A stretch of DNA of 57,162 nt from Alphaproteobacteria bacterium UBA7314 (lineage in GTDB: Bacteria > Pseudomonadota > Alphaproteobacteria > MPNO01 > UBA830): contig DKQG01000051.1 of the NCBI GenBank assembly GCA_002471575.1, forward strand, positions 1 through 57,162, in the 5' to 3' direction. The notes beneath the pieces are model-generated. The model searched no databases and was not told the DNA's origin. It saw nothing but the letters and a program-made list of their open reading frames with translations. Position 1 is the first letter of the stretch. Each line of letters starts with the position of its first letter. The position numbers were made by a program, and so were the translations under genes. This document shows positions 35,407 to 44,187 of this stretch, one piece after another.

Positions 35407-36447
35407 ATGGCAAAAGTATCTCAGTCGAAGACCGGAAAAGGCAAAAGCAAGACAACATCGCGCCGGCGTAGCAAGAGGGCGGCGCCTGACGCGGACCAAC
35501 TTCTCGACTATTACCGGGATATGCTACTTATCCGGCGATTCGAAGAACGCGCGGGGCAGATGTACGGCATGGGCTTAATCGGCGGGTTTTGCCACCTCTA
35601 TATCGGACAGGAAGCCGTCGTCGTTGGTATGCAGGGCGCGATTGACGACCGTGACGCGGTCGTCACTAGTTATCGGGACCATGGTCACATGCTCGCCTGC
35701 GGGATGGAAGCAAAAGGCGTGATGGCTGAATTGACCGGCCGGATCGGCGGCTATTCCAAGGGAAAGGGCGGGTCGATGCACATGTTCTCAAAGGAGAAAC
35801 GGTTTTACGGCGGGCACGGCATCGTCGGCGCGCAGGTCCCGATCGGGACCGGTCTGGCATTTGCCGCTAAATACAAGAACACCGGCGGCGTGTCGCTGAC
35901 CTATCTCGGCGACGGCGCGGTCAATCAGGGCCAAGTTCACGAAGCCTTCAACATGGCCGAACTCTGGGACCTGCCCGTGATCTACATCATCGAAAACAAC
36001 CGCTACGGCATGGGCACCTCTGTGTCCCGCGCGTCGGCGGCGAAAGAGCTCTATAAGCTGGGTGAGCCCTATGGGATGCCCGGAGAACAGGTCGACGGGA
36101 TGGATGTGCTCGCGGTACGCCAGGCCGCAGACAAGGCCGTCAAACACTGCCGCGACGGCAATGGTCCCTACGTGCTCGAGATGATGACCTACCGTTACAG
36201 GGGGCATTCGATGTCGGATCCGGCCAAGTACCGCAGCAAGGAGGAAGTGGCCGAGATGCGCGAACAGCACGACCCGATTAGCAATCTGAGCAAGGTGATC
36301 GTCGATGCGGGCCACAAAACCGAGGGCGAACTGAAAGAACTGGACAAGGAAGTTCGCGCCATCGTTGCCGAGGCGGCGGAATTCGCGCAAGAGAGCCCGG
36401 AACCGGATCCGTCCGAACTTTTTACCGACGTCCTGGTGAACGCCTGA
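35407..36447 (+). CDS. pdhA: Pyruvate dehydrogenase E1 component subunit alpha
   Basis: Thiamine-diphosphate-dependent decarboxylase subunit of the PDH complex. After a basic, Lys/Ser-rich N-terminus comes the E1 alpha fold: LLIRRFEERAGQMYGMG, and the thiamine-binding motif from GDGAVNQG to IENNRYGMGT. The phosphorylation-loop-like region is YRYRGHSMSDPAKYRSKEE. It has 346 residues. The ATG at 35407 follows GAGGAAC; the frame opens earlier, but those residues are not family-like. First gene of pdhA-pdhB-pdhC. Confidence 0.97.
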   Translation: MAKVSQSKTGKGKSKTTSRRRSKRAAPDADQLLDYYRDMLLIRRFEERAGQMYGMGLIGGFCHLYIGQEAVVVGMQGAIDDRDAVVTSYRDHGHMLACGMEAKGVMAELTGRIGGYSKGKGGSMHMFSKEKRFYGGHGIVGAQVPIGTGLAFAAKYKNTGGVSLTYLGDGAVNQGQVHEAFNMAELWDLPVIYIIENNRYGMGTSVSRASAAKELYKLGEPYGMPGEQVDGMDVLAVRQAADKAVKHCRDGNGPYVLEMMTYRYRGHSMSDPAKYRSKEEVAEMREQHDPISNLSKVIVDAGHKTEGELKELDKEVRAIVAEAAEFAQESPEPDPSELFTDVLVNA

Positions 36448-36460
36448 GCGGGAGAGAGAC

Positions 36461-37825
36461 ATGCCTATCGAGATACTGATGCCCGCACTGTCGCCCACCA
36501 TGACGGAGGGCAATCTGGCTAAGTGGCACAAAACCGAAGGCGACGATGTGTCGGCAGGTGATGTGATCGCGGAGATCGAGACCGACAAGGCTACCATGGA
36601 GGTCGAAGCCGTTGATGAGGGCGTACTCGGTAAAATTGTCGTGTCTGAAGGCAGCGAAAACGTCCAGGTTAACGCGGTGATCGGCGTTCTGCTCCAGGAC
36701 GGTGAAGACGCGGGCAAAATAACAGATAGTCCGGCCCCCGAGCCCGCCGTCGAAACTCCGGCAAATGCCGATACCGTCGCTACTAAAGCGAAGGCGCCGA
36801 TGCCCATACAGGTCGTAGCTGAACCCGACCATGTGGGCGACACGATTAGCCTCACCGTCCGGGAGGCCGTGCGCGATGCGATGGCGGAAGAAATGCGGGC
36901 TGACGACAACGTTTTTCTCATGGGCGAGGAAGTTGCCCAGTATCAGGGTGCGTACAAGGTCAGCCAGGGTTTACTCGAAGAATTTGGCGACCGCCGCGTT
37001 ATCGATACGCCGATCACGGAACACGGTTTCACAGGGCTTGGGGTCGGCGCGGCATTCGCGGGGCTCAAGCCGATCGTCGAGTTCATGACGTTCAACTTCG
37101 CCATGCAGGCAATGGATCATCTGATCAACTCGGCAGCGAAGACTAATTATATGTCCGGCGGTCAGATGGGATGTCCCGCGGTGTTCCGCGGACCAAACGG
37201 TGCAGCGGCGCGCGTTGCGGCCCAGCATTCGCAGTGCTTCGCGAGCTGGTATGCCCACGTGCCCGGCATCTACGTGATTTCGCCCTACTCGGCGGCTGAT
37301 GCAAAGGGGCTGCTGAAATCAGCGATCCGCGACCCGAACCCGGTGATCGTTCTGGAGCATGAAATTCTGTACGGTAAGAATTTCGACGTACCGGATGACC
37401 CCGACTGGACCGTACCTATCGGAAAGGCAAATGTCGTCCGCGAAGGCAGCGATGTCACAATCACTGCCTTTTCGATTATGGTTGGGCATGCCCTCGATGC
37501 CGCGGAGGAGCTCGCCAAGCAGGGGATCGAGGCGGAAGTAGTCGACCTCCGGACGCTCCGGCCACTCGACACCAAGACAATTGTCCAATCTGTCAAGAAG
37601 ACCAACCGCATCGTTTCGGTCGAAGAAGGCTGGCCGGTGGCTGGCATGGGCTCCGAGATCGCGGCGATAATGATGGAACAGGCATTTGACTGGCTTGACG
37701 CGCCGGTCAGGCGTGTCTGCGCGGCGGATGTGCCGTTGCCCTATGCGGCTAATCTGGAAAAAATGGCGCTGCCGCAAGTTGACGACGTCGTACAGGCGGC
37801 CAGAGCCGTCTGTTACGCCGACTGA
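36461..37825 (+). CDS. pdhB: Pyruvate dehydrogenase E1 component subunit beta with N-terminal lipoyl domain
   Basis: Beta subunit of E1. Residues 1-80 are a lipoyl domain (IEILMPALSPTMTEGNLAKW, lipoyl Lys43 in ETDKATMEVE); a linker rich in Pro and Ala follows to about residue 120, then the E1 beta fold (MAEEMRADDNVFLMGEEVAQ, DTPITEHGFTGLGVGAAFAG). E1 beta with its own lipoyl domain is known from alphaproteobacteria. The lipoyl domain is nearly the same as that of pdhC, the next gene. It has 454 residues. Confidence 0.97.
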   Translation: MPIEILMPALSPTMTEGNLAKWHKTEGDDVSAGDVIAEIETDKATMEVEAVDEGVLGKIVVSEGSENVQVNAVIGVLLQDGEDAGKITDSPAPEPAVETPANADTVATKAKAPMPIQVVAEPDHVGDTISLTVREAVRDAMAEEMRADDNVFLMGEEVAQYQGAYKVSQGLLEEFGDRRVIDTPITEHGFTGLGVGAAFAGLKPIVEFMTFNFAMQAMDHLINSAAKTNYMSGGQMGCPAVFRGPNGAAARVAAQHSQCFASWYAHVPGIYVISPYSAADAKGLLKSAIRDPNPVIVLEHEILYGKNFDVPDDPDWTVPIGKANVVREGSDVTITAFSIMVGHALDAAEELAKQGIEAEVVDLRTLRPLDTKTIVQSVKKTNRIVSVEEGWPVAGMGSEIAAIMMEQAFDWLDAPVRRVCAADVPLPYAANLEKMALPQVDDVVQAARAVCYAD

Positions 37826-37843
37826 TCGAGTGGGTGGGCGGAT

Positions 37844-39247
37844 ATGACCATCAAAATCCTGATGCCGGCGCTGTCGCCGACGATGACCGAGGGCAATCTT
37901 GCCAAGTGGCACGTCAAGGAGGGTGACGAGGTCAATCCCGGTGATGTCATCGCCGAGATCGAGACCGACAAGGCAACAATGGAGGTTGAGTCGATCGACG
38001 AGGGGATCGTTGGCAAAATCTTAGTACCGGAGGGAACAGAGGCGGTTCAGGTAAACTCGACTATCGGCGTCCTTCTAGAAGACGGCGAAGACGCTTCCGC
38101 CATCGGCGAGGGAAGCGCTTCCGCTAGGGTGGCACCGGCGGTCAGCAGCCCACCCGGAAACGCGGACGCCAAGGCTAGCCCGCTGGCAAAGCGCATTGCT
38201 GAACAAACCGGCGTCGACCTGAGCTCGGTTGCCGGGTCGGGTGCGCACGGGAAAGTTGTCAAGGCCGATGTCGAATCCGCCATGTCGGTTGGGGCAGCGC
38301 GTTCAGGTGGTCAAGTCGACGTCGTTAACGACGGCCCCTTGCAGGAAGCCCTAGACGCGGATGGAAATCGAATATTTGCGAGCCCGCTGGCACGCCGGAT
38401 TGCTGCCCAGGCGGGGGTCTCGCTTGCCGGCGTCTCGGGAAGAGGTCCAGATGGGCGGATCGTGAAGTCCGACGTGGAGGCGGCGATTGCGAGCGCGCCG
38501 GTTCAGTCGACAGTGACCGAAGACATGCCGTTTGCTGCATCAGTATCCCTACCAGCGGGCGGCGCCTCTGAAATCGTCAAACTCTCGACGATGCGAAAGG
38601 TCATTGCGCAGCGAATGATCGAGTCCAAAACCCAGGTACCGCACTTCTACCTGACCATGGACTGCGAACTGGACGAGCTGCTCAAGGTTCGAAAATCGCT
38701 GAACGAGGCGCAAGAAGACGTCAAGATTTCGGTCAACGATTTCGTTATCCGGGCCTGTGCGATGGCATTGATGGATGTTCCCGCCGCCAATGTGGCATTT
38801 GAGAGTGATAACGAGATTCGCCAATTTCACACGGCAGATATATCCGTCGCTGTGGCGATTCCCGGCGGGCTCATCACGCCGATAGTCCGTGCCGCGGAAC
38901 AAAAAGGTTTCAAACATATTTCGACCGAAATGAAAGACCTTGCGACCCGAGCCCGTGAAGGCATGCTGTTGCCGAAAGAATACCGGGGTGGTTCGTTCTC
39001 GGTTTCGAACCTCGGTATGTTCGGGGTGAAGCAGTTCGATGCTGTGATCAATCCTCCTCAGGCCTGTATCCTCGCGGTCGGCGCGGGTGAACAGAGACCT
39101 GTCGTCAAGAACGGCGAAATCATGCCGGCGATGGTGATGAGCACGACGTTATCTGTCGATCACCGTGTGGTGGACGGCGCGATCGGCGCTGAGCTGCTGG
39201 CGGCCATCAAACGGTACGTCGAAAACCCGGCACTGATGCTGCTGTAA
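37844..39247 (+). CDS. pdhC: Dihydrolipoamide acetyltransferase (PDH E2) with two subunit-binding domains
   Basis: Core acetyltransferase of the PDH complex. Domains in order: lipoyl domain 1-80 (Lys43); a peripheral subunit-binding domain at 111-147 (ASPLAKRIAEQTGVDLSSVA); a second one at 179-215 (ASPLARRIAAQAGVSLAGVS); the catalytic domain from about 243 to 467 with HisxxxAspGly in DHRVVDGA (His440, Asp444). Standard E2 proteins carry one subunit-binding domain, so the tandem pair is unusual. Both copies retain the residues expected of the fold. Confidence 0.96.
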   Translation: MTIKILMPALSPTMTEGNLAKWHVKEGDEVNPGDVIAEIETDKATMEVESIDEGIVGKILVPEGTEAVQVNSTIGVLLEDGEDASAIGEGSASARVAPAVSSPPGNADAKASPLAKRIAEQTGVDLSSVAGSGAHGKVVKADVESAMSVGAARSGGQVDVVNDGPLQEALDADGNRIFASPLARRIAAQAGVSLAGVSGRGPDGRIVKSDVEAAIASAPVQSTVTEDMPFAASVSLPAGGASEIVKLSTMRKVIAQRMIESKTQVPHFYLTMDCELDELLKVRKSLNEAQEDVKISVNDFVIRACAMALMDVPAANVAFESDNEIRQFHTADISVAVAIPGGLITPIVRAAEQKGFKHISTEMKDLATRAREGMLLPKEYRGGSFSVSNLGMFGVKQFDAVINPPQACILAVGAGEQRPVVKNGEIMPAMVMSTTLSVDHRVVDGAIGAELLAAIKRYVENPALMLL

Positions 39248-39605
39248 AAAACTGTTCAGGGTTTCTCGAAACATATGTTGAACTGGCAGAGGGAATTGCC
39301 GCAGCCGGCGTTTTCCTGCGTGGTCAGCTCGACTCGAAGCCCGGAGGCCGCGGCGAGACCAGCCATTTCCTCGAGGTTGGATTAAAGTGGGCCAAGCCTG
39401 CATAAAGCCGATAGTGTTCGGCTTTGCCCAGCGTACTGCGCCGTGGTGACCGCGACGAAGACGGCGGACCGGGAATAATTCAATGATTCGAGGTGCTTTG
39501 GTTAACAGAATCCTCGAACTTTTCGGTGAAATTTCGTATGTATCTCTGTGACTCTCGGCGTATGGAAAATACCGGCCATCCTTGGCCGTTGGGAAAGGAT
39601 ATCCT
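39248..39605. other. Gene-free pdhC-lpd gap with hairpins and a possible gene remnant
   Basis: A 358-bp gap inside an otherwise compact block. Two inverted repeats are clear: AAAGCCGA-N6-TCGGCTTT (39404-39425), and TTCGAGG-N18-CCTCGAA (39487-39518). On the minus strand 39256-39366 is a 36-codon frame with normal codon use for this genome, starting MAGLAAASGLRVELTTQ and ending CQFNICFEKP with three Cys; it looks like the C-terminal end of a lost gene or a very small gene, but I do not recognise the family. Confidence 0.4.
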
Positions 39606-41006
39606 TTGGCTGACAATCAATACGACCTGATCGTGGTCGGGGGTGGTCCCGGCGGCTATGTAGCCGCCATTCGTGCCGCGCAAATCGGCATGAAAGTAGC
39701 TGTCGTGGAACGTGAACATCTCGGCGGTATCTGTCTGAACTGGGGGTGTATTCCTACCAAGGCCCTTCTGCGAACGTCCGAAATTAAGCACCTGATCGAC
39801 CATGCGGAGGAATTCGGATTGTCGGTCAAGGACGTGTCCTTCGACATCAAAAATATCGTTGAGCGTTCGCGTGGCGTCGCCACGCAGCTCAACCAGGGGG
39901 TAGGGCACCTGTTGAAAAAGAACAAGGTCGACGTGATCATGGGCACCGGTGCGCTGGCCGGTGGCGGTAAACTGGAGGTGACCAACACCGAGGGAAATGC
40001 GTCGGAGATGTCCGCGGAACACATCATCCTGGCGACGGGCGCCCGGGCACGGTCTTTGCCGGGGCTGGAACCCGACGGCAAGCTGGTTTGGACCTACAAG
40101 GAAGCCATGGTGCCCGAGACGATGCCCAAATCGCTGCTGGTCATCGGGTCGGGCGCCATCGGTATCGAATTCGCAAGCTTTTATTCCGATCTGGGTGCGG
40201 ATGTAACCGTTGTCGAAGTCATGGGTCGCGTCCTACCGGTGGAGGACGAGGAAATCTCCGCGATGGCTCGGAAGGCATTCGAGACGCAGGGGATGACGAT
40301 CCACACCGGTGTGAGGGTATCCGGGCTGGAGACCGGCGCCAATAACGCCACCGCAAAAATTGAGATGGGCGACGGCAAGGTGAAGGAAATCACGGTCGAC
40401 CGCGTTATCATCGCCGTTGGGATCACCGGTAATGTCGAAAACATCGGCCTTGAAAACACGAAGGTCGAGGTCGACCGTGGGCATGTGGTTGTCAACGAGT
40501 GGATGGAAACCGGCGAGCCCGGCGTGTATGCCATCGGTGATCTGGCCGGACCGCCCTGGCTGGCGCATAAGGCCAGCCACGAGGGGGTTATCTGCGTCGA
40601 GAAGATCGCCGGAGAGAAACCCCACCCCCTTAACAAGTCGCTCATTCCGGGCTGTACGTATTCCCGTCCGCAGGTCGCCAGCGTCGGAATGACGGAGGAG
40701 GCGGCGATAGATGCCGGACACGAAGTTAAGGTCGGGCGGTTTCCGTTTCTCGGCAACGGTAAAGCCATCGCGCTGGGTGACAGCGCGGGCATGATTAAGA
40801 CGGTGTTCGACGCCAAAACCGGAGAATTGTTGGGCGCGCACATGATCGGCGCGGAGGTGACCGAACTGATTCAAGGCTACATGGTCGGCAAGACGTTGGA
40901 AACGACCGAGGTTGAACTGATGAAGGCCGTGTTCCCGCACCCGACTCTGTCCGAGATGATGCATGAATCAGTGCTTGACGCTTACGGCCGCGCTGTCCAC
41001 TTCTGA
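39606..41006 (+). CDS. lpd: Dihydrolipoyl dehydrogenase (E3)
   Basis: FAD flavoprotein that reoxidises lipoyl groups of the PDH complex using NAD. YDLIVVGGGPGGYVAAIRAA binds FAD; the redox-active cysteines are Cys43 and Cys48 in GGICLNWGCIPTK; SLLVIGSGAIGIEFASF binds NAD; and the C-terminal FPHPTLSEMMHE carries the catalytic His-Glu pair. The start is best read as TTG at 39606, six bases after AAAGGAT, giving 466 residues; an upstream in-frame TTG at 39582 would include the ribosome-binding site. Confidence 0.96.
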   Translation: MADNQYDLIVVGGGPGGYVAAIRAAQIGMKVAVVEREHLGGICLNWGCIPTKALLRTSEIKHLIDHAEEFGLSVKDVSFDIKNIVERSRGVATQLNQGVGHLLKKNKVDVIMGTGALAGGGKLEVTNTEGNASEMSAEHIILATGARARSLPGLEPDGKLVWTYKEAMVPETMPKSLLVIGSGAIGIEFASFYSDLGADVTVVEVMGRVLPVEDEEISAMARKAFETQGMTIHTGVRVSGLETGANNATAKIEMGDGKVKEITVDRVIIAVGITGNVENIGLENTKVEVDRGHVVVNEWMETGEPGVYAIGDLAGPPWLAHKASHEGVICVEKIAGEKPHPLNKSLIPGCTYSRPQVASVGMTEEAAIDAGHEVKVGRFPFLGNGKAIALGDSAGMIKTVFDAKTGELLGAHMIGAEVTELIQGYMVGKTLETTEVELMKAVFPHPTLSEMMHESVLDAYGRAVHF

Positions 41007-41009
41007 CAC

Positions 41010-41963
41010 ATGACTAAACCCGCGAAATCAGAACGCCCGCGCCACCCGGAAAAGGTAAATCGGCCGGACAATCCGATCCAGCGCAAGCCACCCTGGATCC
41101 GGGTAAAGGCACCGACATCGCTGGTCTATCAGGAGACCCGAGACCTGATGCGTGAGCTAAAGCTGAACACGGTGTGTGAAGAAGCGGCCTGTCCAAATAT
41201 CGGCGAATGCTGGGAGCAGAAGCATGCGACCATGATGATCATGGGCGATACCTGTACGCGGGCCTGCGCGTTCTGCCACATTGCGACCGGCGTGCCCGGC
41301 CAGCTCGATGCGCTGGAACCCGAAAATGTCGCAGTGGCAGTCGCCGAACTAGGCCTCGCCCATGTTGTTATCACGTCAGTTGACCGAGACGATCTGGATG
41401 ACGGCGGAGCAGGACACTTTGCTGAGGTAATACGAAGGATTCGTGAAAATTCTCCGGACACCACCATTGAAATCCTGACGCCCGATTTTCAGAAGAAGGA
41501 TGGGGCGATAGAGACCGTTGTTGCGGCTCGGCCCGACGTGTTCAATCACAACCTCGAAACCGTGCCGCGGCTCTATGCGACGGTGCGCCCCGGCGCGCGC
41601 TATTTCCATTCCCTGCGTTTGCTCGACCAGGTCAAGAAGATCGACCCGACGATTTTCACCAAATCGGGCCTGATGGCGGGGCTAGGCGAGGGCAAGGACG
41701 AGATTTTGCAGGTGATGGACGACCTGCGAGCCGCAGACGTGGATTTCCTGACCATAGGCCAGTATCTGCAGCCGACCGTGAAACATCATGCGATCGACCG
41801 TTTCGTTACGCCGGATGAATTCGACGCCTATAGGAACGCCGCTTACGGAAAGGGCTTCCTAATGGTGTCGTCGTCGCCGCTGACACGTTCGTCCTACCAT
41901 GCCGACAGCGATTTCGCGGAGATGCGGGCCGCGCGCGAAGCGAAGCTGGCGAAGACCTCCTAG
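41010..41963 (+). CDS. lipA: Lipoyl synthase
   Basis: Radical-SAM enzyme that inserts two sulfurs into octanoyl groups to make lipoate. The auxiliary cluster motif uses Cys56, Cys61 and Cys67 (CEEAACPNIGEC); the radical-SAM cluster uses Cys82, Cys86 and Cys89 (CTRACAFC). SSPLTRSSYHAD near the C-terminus supplies the conserved Ser ligand. It has 317 residues. It lies three bases after lpd and supplies the cofactor needed by the PDH genes upstream. Confidence 0.97.
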   Translation: MTKPAKSERPRHPEKVNRPDNPIQRKPPWIRVKAPTSLVYQETRDLMRELKLNTVCEEAACPNIGECWEQKHATMMIMGDTCTRACAFCHIATGVPGQLDALEPENVAVAVAELGLAHVVITSVDRDDLDDGGAGHFAEVIRRIRENSPDTTIEILTPDFQKKDGAIETVVAARPDVFNHNLETVPRLYATVRPGARYFHSLRLLDQVKKIDPTIFTKSGLMAGLGEGKDEILQVMDDLRAADVDFLTIGQYLQPTVKHHAIDRFVTPDEFDAYRNAAYGKGFLMVSSSPLTRSSYHADSDFAEMRAAREAKLAKTS

Positions 41964-41971
41964 TTTTCCGC

Positions 41972-42400
41972 ATGCCAACCCATACAGAGAGAAGATTCCT
42001 GCCGCACACTGCGGAACAGCTTTACGACCTAGTATCGGATGTGGAGGATTACCCCGATTTTCTGCCGTGGTGCATCGGCCTTCGCGTAACGGCGCGCGAT
42101 GAAAAAGTTATCCGTGCAGACATGATCGTTGGCTTCAAAATGCTGCGCGAAAAGTTCACGTCGAGGGTGACGCTGACCCCGAAGGAGCGGATCGACGTGG
42201 AATATCTCGACGGGCCCTTCAGGTACCTCGAAAACAGGTGGATGTTTATCGAGAAAGAGGGAGGCTGCGAGATCGATTTCTTTATCGATTTCGAATTCCG
42301 GTCACGCCTGTTGCGAAAGGTGATGGAACCACTGTTTCACGAAGCGGTCCGGCGCATGGTGCGGGCCTTCGAGACGCGGGCCGCGCAAAGATACTCCTAG
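41972..42400 (+). CDS. COQ10/RatA-family START-like lipid-binding protein
   Basis: A polyketide-cyclase/START-like protein of 142 residues. Family pattern: PHTAEQLYDLVSDVEDYPDF, LPWCIGLRV, and DFEFRSRLLRKVMEPLFHEA near the end. Relatives are COQ10, which binds ubiquinone and supports respiration, and E. coli RatA; position after lipA is usual in alphaproteobacteria and fits a ubiquinone-related role. It is convergent with the DUF429 gene, and the two stop codons share the four bases CTAG. Confidence 0.88.
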   Translation: MPTHTERRFLPHTAEQLYDLVSDVEDYPDFLPWCIGLRVTARDEKVIRADMIVGFKMLREKFTSRVTLTPKERIDVEYLDGPFRYLENRWMFIEKEGGCEIDFFIDFEFRSRLLRKVMEPLFHEAVRRMVRAFETRAAQRYS

Positions 42401-43197
42401 AAGTAGACGCGACATTCCAGCCGATCGGCTGCAGAGCGCGGCGTGATTTCTTCAACTCCGGCGGCGCAGACCGCCGACAAAGCCGCATCAAGCGCGTCGG
42501 CGCCCACATCCCGGACCATCGTCCTTCGCAGATGTCCACGCACAGGTGTTATCCTCTTGCGGCGGGCGAGTTCGGTCAGGATTTTTGACCTGGCCCGTTG
42601 CAGTTCCGGCCCGCGTCCCTTGTAAGGAAAATACAATCCTTCTCGTTTCAGGAATGAAGCCGGGCAAATTTCGACGATAACCGTTAGACCGTCTTTGGGG
42701 GGCTGGATCGGGATGATCCGCGCGAAGTTGCGAGAAACCAGCGGCGCGAGAACGTGACGAATCCCGGCCCATGTCTGGCGATAAAGACGAAGATTGTACG
42801 CACACCAAGGTACCTTTGCCTCGATGTCGGTTTCCCGCTTCAATTCTCGGCCGCCGGTTACAGATCGGCACGTTTCGCGAAATTCTTCCGGCGTGGCGTA
42901 TCTGTCGGCAAAGTCGCGAATAAAAGCAGGCCACGTCGATTGCTCGATCAGAGGTGCCGGGATGCTGAACGGAAAATCGAAGCCGACGATACTGTCCGTC
43001 AGTGTCGCTATGTGGGCGCAGAGGCCGGGCATAGCGTCGTCGAAGTCCGGGCCGCTTCGGGGAAGCGTATCGGCCCGACGCAGCCTGTCGATCCGAACGC
43101 CGTCCGGCGTGGGCGTGCCTTCCGCGACCCAGATATGCTTTCCTGCATCCCGAGCACCGGAAAAATCGACACCGGCGACGTGCGGCCTGAGCGTCAT
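42397..43197 (-). CDS. DUF429 domain-containing protein
   Basis: Uncharacterised protein of 266 residues. The N-terminal VAGVDFSGARDAG and the later SIVGFDFPFSIP carry acidic residues arranged as in DUF429, whose fold is thought to be RNase-H-like; GADALDAALSAV near the C-terminus fits too. Substrate and role are unknown. It lies 7 bp after the pncC stop on the same strand, so it may be co-transcribed with pncC and pgpA, but that does not reveal its function. Confidence 0.8.
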   Translation of the reverse strand: MTLRPHVAGVDFSGARDAGKHIWVAEGTPTPDGVRIDRLRRADTLPRSGPDFDDAMPGLCAHIATLTDSIVGFDFPFSIPAPLIEQSTWPAFIRDFADRYATPEEFRETCRSVTGGRELKRETDIEAKVPWCAYNLRLYRQTWAGIRHVLAPLVSRNFARIIPIQPPKDGLTVIVEICPASFLKREGLYFPYKGRGPELQRARSKILTELARRKRITPVRGHLRRTMVRDVGADALDAALSAVCAAGVEEITPRSAADRLECRVYF

Positions 43198-43204
43198 GCG
43201 GGCC

Positions 43205-43687
43205 TCATGTCAGCCGCTCGATTAGCTCGAATGCTTTCAGCACGGACGCCTTGCGCACCGCCGACCGGTCGCCGTCGAACATGCAGCGTTCGTGGAGAAC
43301 GTCACCACCTTCACGCGAGGCACAGATATGGACGAGGCCAGCGGGTTTGTTCTCGCTTTGGCCTGGGCCAGCGACGCCCGTAACACCAACGGCGATATCT
43401 GCGCAGGAATGTGCCAGTCCGCCCGCTGCCATTGCGCGGGCGACTTCCTCGCTAACGGCACCTACCTTCTGAAATAGGTCGAGGGGCACGCCTACGAGCT
43501 CGTTTTTCGCTTCATTGGTATAGGTTACGAACCCGCGGTCGACGACGTCCGACGATCCGGCGATTTCTGTCAGCGAGGCCGCAATAAGCCCACCGGTGCA
43601 GGACTCCACTGTTGCGACCATCAGCCCAGCGTTGCGGCAGGTATTCAGCAGGTTTGCCGCGGTGGATCGGATGTCCGGATCGATCAT
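43205..43687 (-). CDS. pncC: Nicotinamide-nucleotide amidohydrolase, CinA C-terminal family
   Basis: Deamidates nicotinamide mononucleotide in NAD recycling. The 160-residue protein is the CinA C-terminal domain alone: VATVESCTGGLIAASLTEI holds the catalytic Ser region, and AVGVTGVAGPGQSENKPAG is the second family motif. No N-terminal molybdopterin-binding CinA domain is present. The ATG at 43687 is used; the longer open frame upstream runs into pgpA and is not homologous. Confidence 0.94.
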   Translation of the reverse strand: MIDPDIRSTAANLLNTCRNAGLMVATVESCTGGLIAASLTEIAGSSDVVDRGFVTYTNEAKNELVGVPLDLFQKVGAVSEEVARAMAAGGLAHSCADIAVGVTGVAGPGQSENKPAGLVHICASREGGDVLHERCMFDGDRSAVRKASVLKAFELIERLT

Positions 43688-43689
43688 TC

Positions 43690-44181
43690 TCAGTATCCCG
43701 TAAGGTAAGTCTGTACACCGTAGAGTAGCGCCATCGGATAGAGTGCGGCAAAGATGTCGTCCGTCATAATTCCCCACGCGCCCGGGATGGTCCGATCCGC
43801 CCATGAGGCCGGCCAGGGTTTGAGGATATCGGCGGTTCGGAACAGGATGAATCCGGCGAGGTACCACCAGACATCCACCGGCACGAACGCGAGGGCGAGG
43901 AACTGGCCGGCGGTTTCGTCGATGACGATGGTTCCCGGATCCTTGCTTGTCGACGTCTGAAGATAGCGGGCCGAGGACCAAAGCCCTGCGAGCAGTGTAA
44001 CCGCTGCGGCAATTAGAAGGCCCTCACTGCCGTAACGGGATGCGATAACCCATGCAAAGGGCAGGGTGAAAAGCGATCCCCAGGTCCCCGGCGCCCCGGG
44101 CAGCAGCCCGCTGCCACCCCACGTGGAAATCAATGCCGCTGGATGCCAGAGCGGCAGGCCGTGAGGAAGCTTGCCGAACAT
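43690..44181 (-). CDS. pgpA: Phosphatidylglycerophosphatase A
   Basis: Dephosphorylates phosphatidylglycerol phosphate to phosphatidylglycerol at the inner membrane. Family features: ISTWGGSGLLPGAPGTWGSL, the acidic segment DPGTIVIDETAGQF, and several hydrophobic stretches including FVPVDVWWYLAGFILFR. It has 163 residues. It lies 6 bp after ispDF and 2 bp before pncC. It continues the lipid pathway started by CdsA in this window. Confidence 0.94.
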   Translation of the reverse strand: MFGKLPHGLPLWHPAALISTWGGSGLLPGAPGTWGSLFTLPFAWVIASRYGSEGLLIAAAVTLLAGLWSSARYLQTSTSKDPGTIVIDETAGQFLALAFVPVDVWWYLAGFILFRTADILKPWPASWADRTIPGAWGIMTDDIFAALYPMALLYGVQTYLTGY

Positions 44182-44187
44182 CGTTCG

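Noticed and set aside
35788..36921. Antisense frame of 377 codons spanning pdhA and pdhB
   Set aside because: It crosses the boundary between two well-supported genes, and its sequence is low-complexity Ser/Thr/Ala.
41972..42400. RatA toxin of a toxin-antitoxin pair
   Set aside because: No RatB-like partner lies next to it; position after lipA and similarity to COQ10 favour a quinone-related role.
43205..43687. pncC as a truncated cinA
   Set aside because: Stand-alone CinA C-terminal proteins of about 160 residues are a normal form in proteobacteria, and the motifs are complete.
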